This document shows positions 6,856-8,294 of a stretch of DNA of 8,294 nucleotides, piece after piece. Made by a program: the position numbers and the translations under genes. Every line of letters starts with the position of its first letter. Position 1 is the stretch's first letter. The DNA is from Parvularcula sp. (GTDB lineage Bacteria > Pseudomonadota > Alphaproteobacteria > Caulobacterales > Parvularculaceae), in contig DNZB01000114.1 of the NCBI GenBank assembly GCA_003506635.1, positions 1-8,294 of the forward strand. Reading direction: 5' to 3'. The notes below the pieces were generated by a model. The model searched no databases. It had not been told where the DNA came from and saw only the letters and a program-made list of their open reading frames with translations.

Positions 6856-6974
6856 AGAAAATAATTAGGCCGAGTTCAGCGCCGCCGCTTGGCGTTCTCA
6901 GGTCAGCGCAGCCGCGACCGCTGCGCGTCTTTTCCTATCTTCTATGGTCGCTCGAGTTCGAACAAGAAAAGTGA
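6852..6974 (+). CDS. Possible 40-residue small ORF overlapping the prs stop
   Basis: An ATG at 6852 overlaps the PRPP-synthetase stop (ATGA) and opens a 40-codon frame ending in TGA at 6972-6974, six bases before the methyltransferase ATG. The peptide starts MKKIIRPSSAPPLG and is basic and proline-rich, with a short hydrophobic patch FSYLLWSL. Nothing in it is recognisable. There is no ribosome site beyond coupling, and a terminator-like hairpin falls inside it, so it may simply be chance in a short gap. Confidence 0.2.
   Translation: MKKIIRPSSAPPLGVLRSAQPRPLRVFSYLLWSLEFEQEK
6906..6934 (+). terminator. Probable intrinsic terminator after the nucleotide block
   Basis: GCGCAGC (6906-6912) pairs perfectly with GCTGCGC (6920-6926) around a seven-base loop, followed by GTCTTTTCC. 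It lies about 50 bases after the prs stop. The U-run is short (four), so termination may be partial; the methyltransferase could be reached by read-through or have its own promoter. Confidence 0.5.
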
Positions 6975-6980
6975 TTGATA

Positions 6981-7655
6981 ATGATGAAGAAAGATCCCGC
7001 CGTTTACACGCCCCCGCTTGGACATGCCGCGTTAACGCCGATCTATGACGCTGCGATTGCGTTGCTGACGCGCGAAAATGTTTGGCGACAGGCGCTCGTC
7101 ACGGAAATCCTCGCGGGCGACCATCAGGCGATCCTCGATATCGGTTCTGGAACCGGAAGTCTTGCAGTTCTACTTTATCAGGCGTCGCCGCACGCCGCTT
7201 ATGTCGGTGTTGATCCCGACGAAGACGCGGTTCGCCTTGCGCGTAGTAAGGCGGCGCATTCAGGCGGCGCAGCAAAATTCGTCGTGGGTCATTTTCCATC
7301 AGCGGTTCCAAGCGGACCTGTCGATGTCATCGTCTCAAGTCTAGTCTTGCATCAAGTCAGTCTCGCCGAGAAGGAACGAATTCTTGCGGCCGCGTTCGAT
7401 CGGCTGAACCCAGGCGGGCGACTGATCCTCGCCGATTACGGTTTACAGGATACGGCGCTGGCCCGCGTCCTCTTTCGCGCAACAGTCCAATTTGTAGACG
7501 GGCGCGCCAATACGCAACCGAACGCCGAAGGCGTGTTGCCTGCTCTTATAGAAAAAGTAGGCTTCAGCGCGATCGATCTACGCGGGAAATGGCGGACAAT
7601 GACCGGCGTCATTTACATGTACGTCGCCGCCAAGCCGCTCGCGTCAGCAACGTAA
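6981..7655 (+). CDS. Class I SAM-dependent methyltransferase
   Basis: A 224-residue cytoplasmic methyltransferase of the UbiE/Methyltransf_25-like type. The N terminus carries YTPPLGHAALTPIYDAA, a common lead-in of this group. Motif I (SAM binding) is ILDIGSGTGSLAVLL, the acidic ribose-binding residue is in VGVDPDED, and the later motif is LNPGGRLILADYG. The substrate is not evident; relatives act on quinones, lipids, metalloids and small molecules. Possible starts are TTG 6975, ATG 6981 and ATG 6984; an AAGAAAAG stretch ending at 6971 fits 6981 or 6984, and I favour ATG 6981. No gene follows on this strand. A truncated relative of its first 20 codons sits at 2602-2661, so this gene seems to be the intact right-hand border of a duplicated cluster. 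Confidence 0.9.
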   Translation: MMKKDPAVYTPPLGHAALTPIYDAAIALLTRENVWRQALVTEILAGDHQAILDIGSGTGSLAVLLYQASPHAAYVGVDPDEDAVRLARSKAAHSGGAAKFVVGHFPSAVPSGPVDVIVSSLVLHQVSLAEKERILAAAFDRLNPGGRLILADYGLQDTALARVLFRATVQFVDGRANTQPNAEGVLPALIEKVGFSAIDLRGKWRTMTGVIYMYVAAKPLASAT

Positions 7656-7777
7656 ACCCGGAGGCGCTTGAGCTGCTTGGACTGATCTCTTCGCCTGTGA
7701 ATATGCGCGGAAATATGACCCCGCGTTTTCGCCCGACTAAGCCTCTGCGTCGTTTTGGAATTCTTCATTCATGATAG

Positions 7778-7803
7778 GGTCACGATCGGCGCCGATTGTG
7801 ACC
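7778..7803. repeat. 26-base near-perfect palindrome
   Basis: GGTCACGATCGGC is followed immediately by its inverse GCCGATTGTGACC. All 13 positions pair if one G-T wobble is allowed, and weaker pairing extends to 7775-7806. There is no spacer loop and no T-run, so it looks more like a protein-binding operator or a repeat element than a terminator. A partial direct copy, AGGGTCAC followed by ATCGGCGC, occurs at 7858-7875. Confidence 0.7.
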
Positions 7804-7921
7804 TTGTCGAAACAGCTGCTTGGCGCCGCAAGCCACCGGCTTACCGAAATAGATTAGAGGGTCACACATCGGCGCTTTTTCACAGGCGTGACAGTTTTTC
7901 GAACCGCGAGATCTGACTGCT

Positions 7922-7948
7922 ACGTTTTCGGCGCCGGAACGTCTTTTT
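7922..7948 (+). terminator. Terminator-like hairpin with T-run
   Basis: ACGTT...CGG pairs with CCGGAACGT around a short CGCC-type centre with one bulged T (7922-7942). TCTTTTT follows. It lies some 270 bases after the methyltransferase stop, which is far for that gene, so it may end a long 3' leader or an unseen small RNA. Confidence 0.35.
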
Positions 7949-8061
7949 CCTCGATCCTCGAGAATGCTCATCAACTTCTAGCTATTTTCTAGCTGGCGCG
8001 ATTTTCTCAGCGTGACGATTTCGCCTATCTCTCATAATAACTTGATTTTACGCAGATTTTT

Positions 8062-8136
8062 TGGAGCGGGTAGCGGGAATCGAACCCGCGTCTTTAGCTT
8101 GGAAGGCCAAATCGCCTGGAGCACGGAGATACCCGT
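8062..8136 (-). tRNA. tRNA-Gly(TCC)-like sequence, intact 3' half, aberrant D arm
   Basis: Read on the - strand, 75 bases fit a tRNA frame. There is an encoded CCA end (8062-8064), a T stem GCGGG/CCCGC with loop TTCGATT, and an anticodon stem TTGGC/GCTAA (one G-T pair) with loop CTTCCAA giving anticodon TCC (8101-8103). The acceptor strand TACCCGC pairs with ACGGGTA at 8130-8136 in six of seven places. The failing pair is the first (A opposite C), where glycine tRNAs need G-C. The D region (8111-8129) lacks the conserved GG and A14 and forms no good D stem. A real gene is therefore doubtful. It may be a decayed tRNA or the 3' tRNA fragment left at an attachment site of an integrated element, whose body would then lie to the right. 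Confidence 0.5.
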
Positions 8137-8294
8137 TGATATAGGTATCGCGGCGGCTTCGAACTCTTAAGTCATCGGGAACAGGAATCCTGAATGACCG
8201 AGCCGATTTCCTGCAAAATCGCTCGAAATTCAGCGCTCGGCGCTTGGCATAAATTTCGATACGCATTCACGAAGGGGAGCCATTTCTCAAACCG
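8137..8294. other. Right-edge sequence without recognisable gene
   Basis: No supported gene. A - strand frame through here ends inside the tRNA-like sequence and gives the familiar false reading AGSIPATRS. A weak hairpin CGATTT/AAATCG is visible at 8204-8221. If the tRNA-like site is an attachment scar, this is the first stretch of the inserted element. Confidence 0.4.

Larger units (their letters stand above)
7656..8061. other. Non-coding, hairpin-rich interval
   Basis: About 400 bases without a convincing gene. Base composition drifts toward T-rich patches, and several hairpins share a GGCGC core (at about 7788, 7822, 7871 and 7930). One is 7778-7803, another is GCTTG/CAAGC at 7818-7833, and a third is 7922-7942. 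CTCGA/TCGAG (7950-7962) is a further small hairpin. TTCTAGCT occurs twice 11 bases apart (7976 and 7987). I see no clear promoter. Confidence 0.6.

Noticed and set aside
7780..7974. - strand frame of about 64 codons with a CHACEKAPMC stretch
   Set aside because: It has four cysteines, but no ribosome site before its TTG/ATG start, it runs through the hairpin-rich gap, and nothing is recognisable; too weak to call.
7976..7994. TTCTAGCT repeated 11 bases apart
   Set aside because: One helical turn spacing is suggestive of a binding site, but two 8-base copies in a T-rich patch are too little to call.
8062..8136. tmRNA end
   Set aside because: The CCA-ended T arm fits, but there is a clear anticodon arm with TCC and no tag-reading frame, so tRNA-Gly is the better match.
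8048..8266. - strand frame of 72 codons ending AGSIPATRS
   Set aside because: That ending is the usual false translation of a tRNA 3' half; no protein family seen.
1..8294. CRISPR array, transposase or integrase gene
   Set aside because: No regularly spaced repeats and no transposase or integrase motifs in any frame, despite the duplication scar and the tRNA-like site.

Overview
This GC-rich window is tightly packed and reads almost entirely on the + strand. Gene style (ATGA/GTGA stop-start overlaps, GGAGG ribosome sites) and the gene families suggest a proteobacterium, most likely an alphaproteobacterium of the Hyphomicrobiales/methanotroph type. The taxon is inferred from style and remembered families; nothing here proves it.

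Layout. (1) Positions 1-3051 are a metal-export block. It holds the C-terminal part of a Cu+-type P1B ATPase (cut by the window edge), a 70-residue DUF2933-type membrane peptide, a DUF5676-like membrane domain fused to an SRPBCC lipid/ligand-binding domain, an unnamed four-helix membrane protein, and a second DUF5676-like protein. (2) Positions 3088-6855 are a nucleic-acid/nucleotide block: a beta-CASP metallo-beta-lactamase RNase-like protein, a long-form (AMP phosphorylase-like) thymidine phosphorylase homologue and a short PRPP-synthetase homologue, with overlaps or gaps of only a few bases. (3) A SAM-dependent methyltransferase follows at 6981-7655, after a probable terminator. (4) Positions 7656-8061 hold no convincing gene but are rich in hairpins sharing a GGCGC core. 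(5) A tRNA-Gly(TCC)-like sequence lies on the - strand at 8062-8136, with a good 3' half and an aberrant D arm.

The most striking feature is a rearrangement scar near 2602-2703. A GTG start with a strong ribosome site begins about 20 codons that match the N terminus of the methyltransferase at 6981. They then run straight into a copy of the DUF2933 gene's tail, its 3' spacer and a second DUF5676 gene. The window therefore reads as two blocks with the same borders: DUF2933/DUF5676 at the left and the methyltransferase at the right. One block carries SRPBCC plus the four-helix protein. The other carries RNase-like protein, phosphorylase and PRPP synthetase. A tandem duplication with differential loss, or recombination between two related clusters, would explain this.

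How the genes may work together (inference): the first block exports copper and remodels or senses the membrane around the pump. The second could break RNA down to nucleotides, phosphorolyse the nucleoside monophosphates and recycle the sugar phosphate and base through PRPP, a plausible stress-salvage route.
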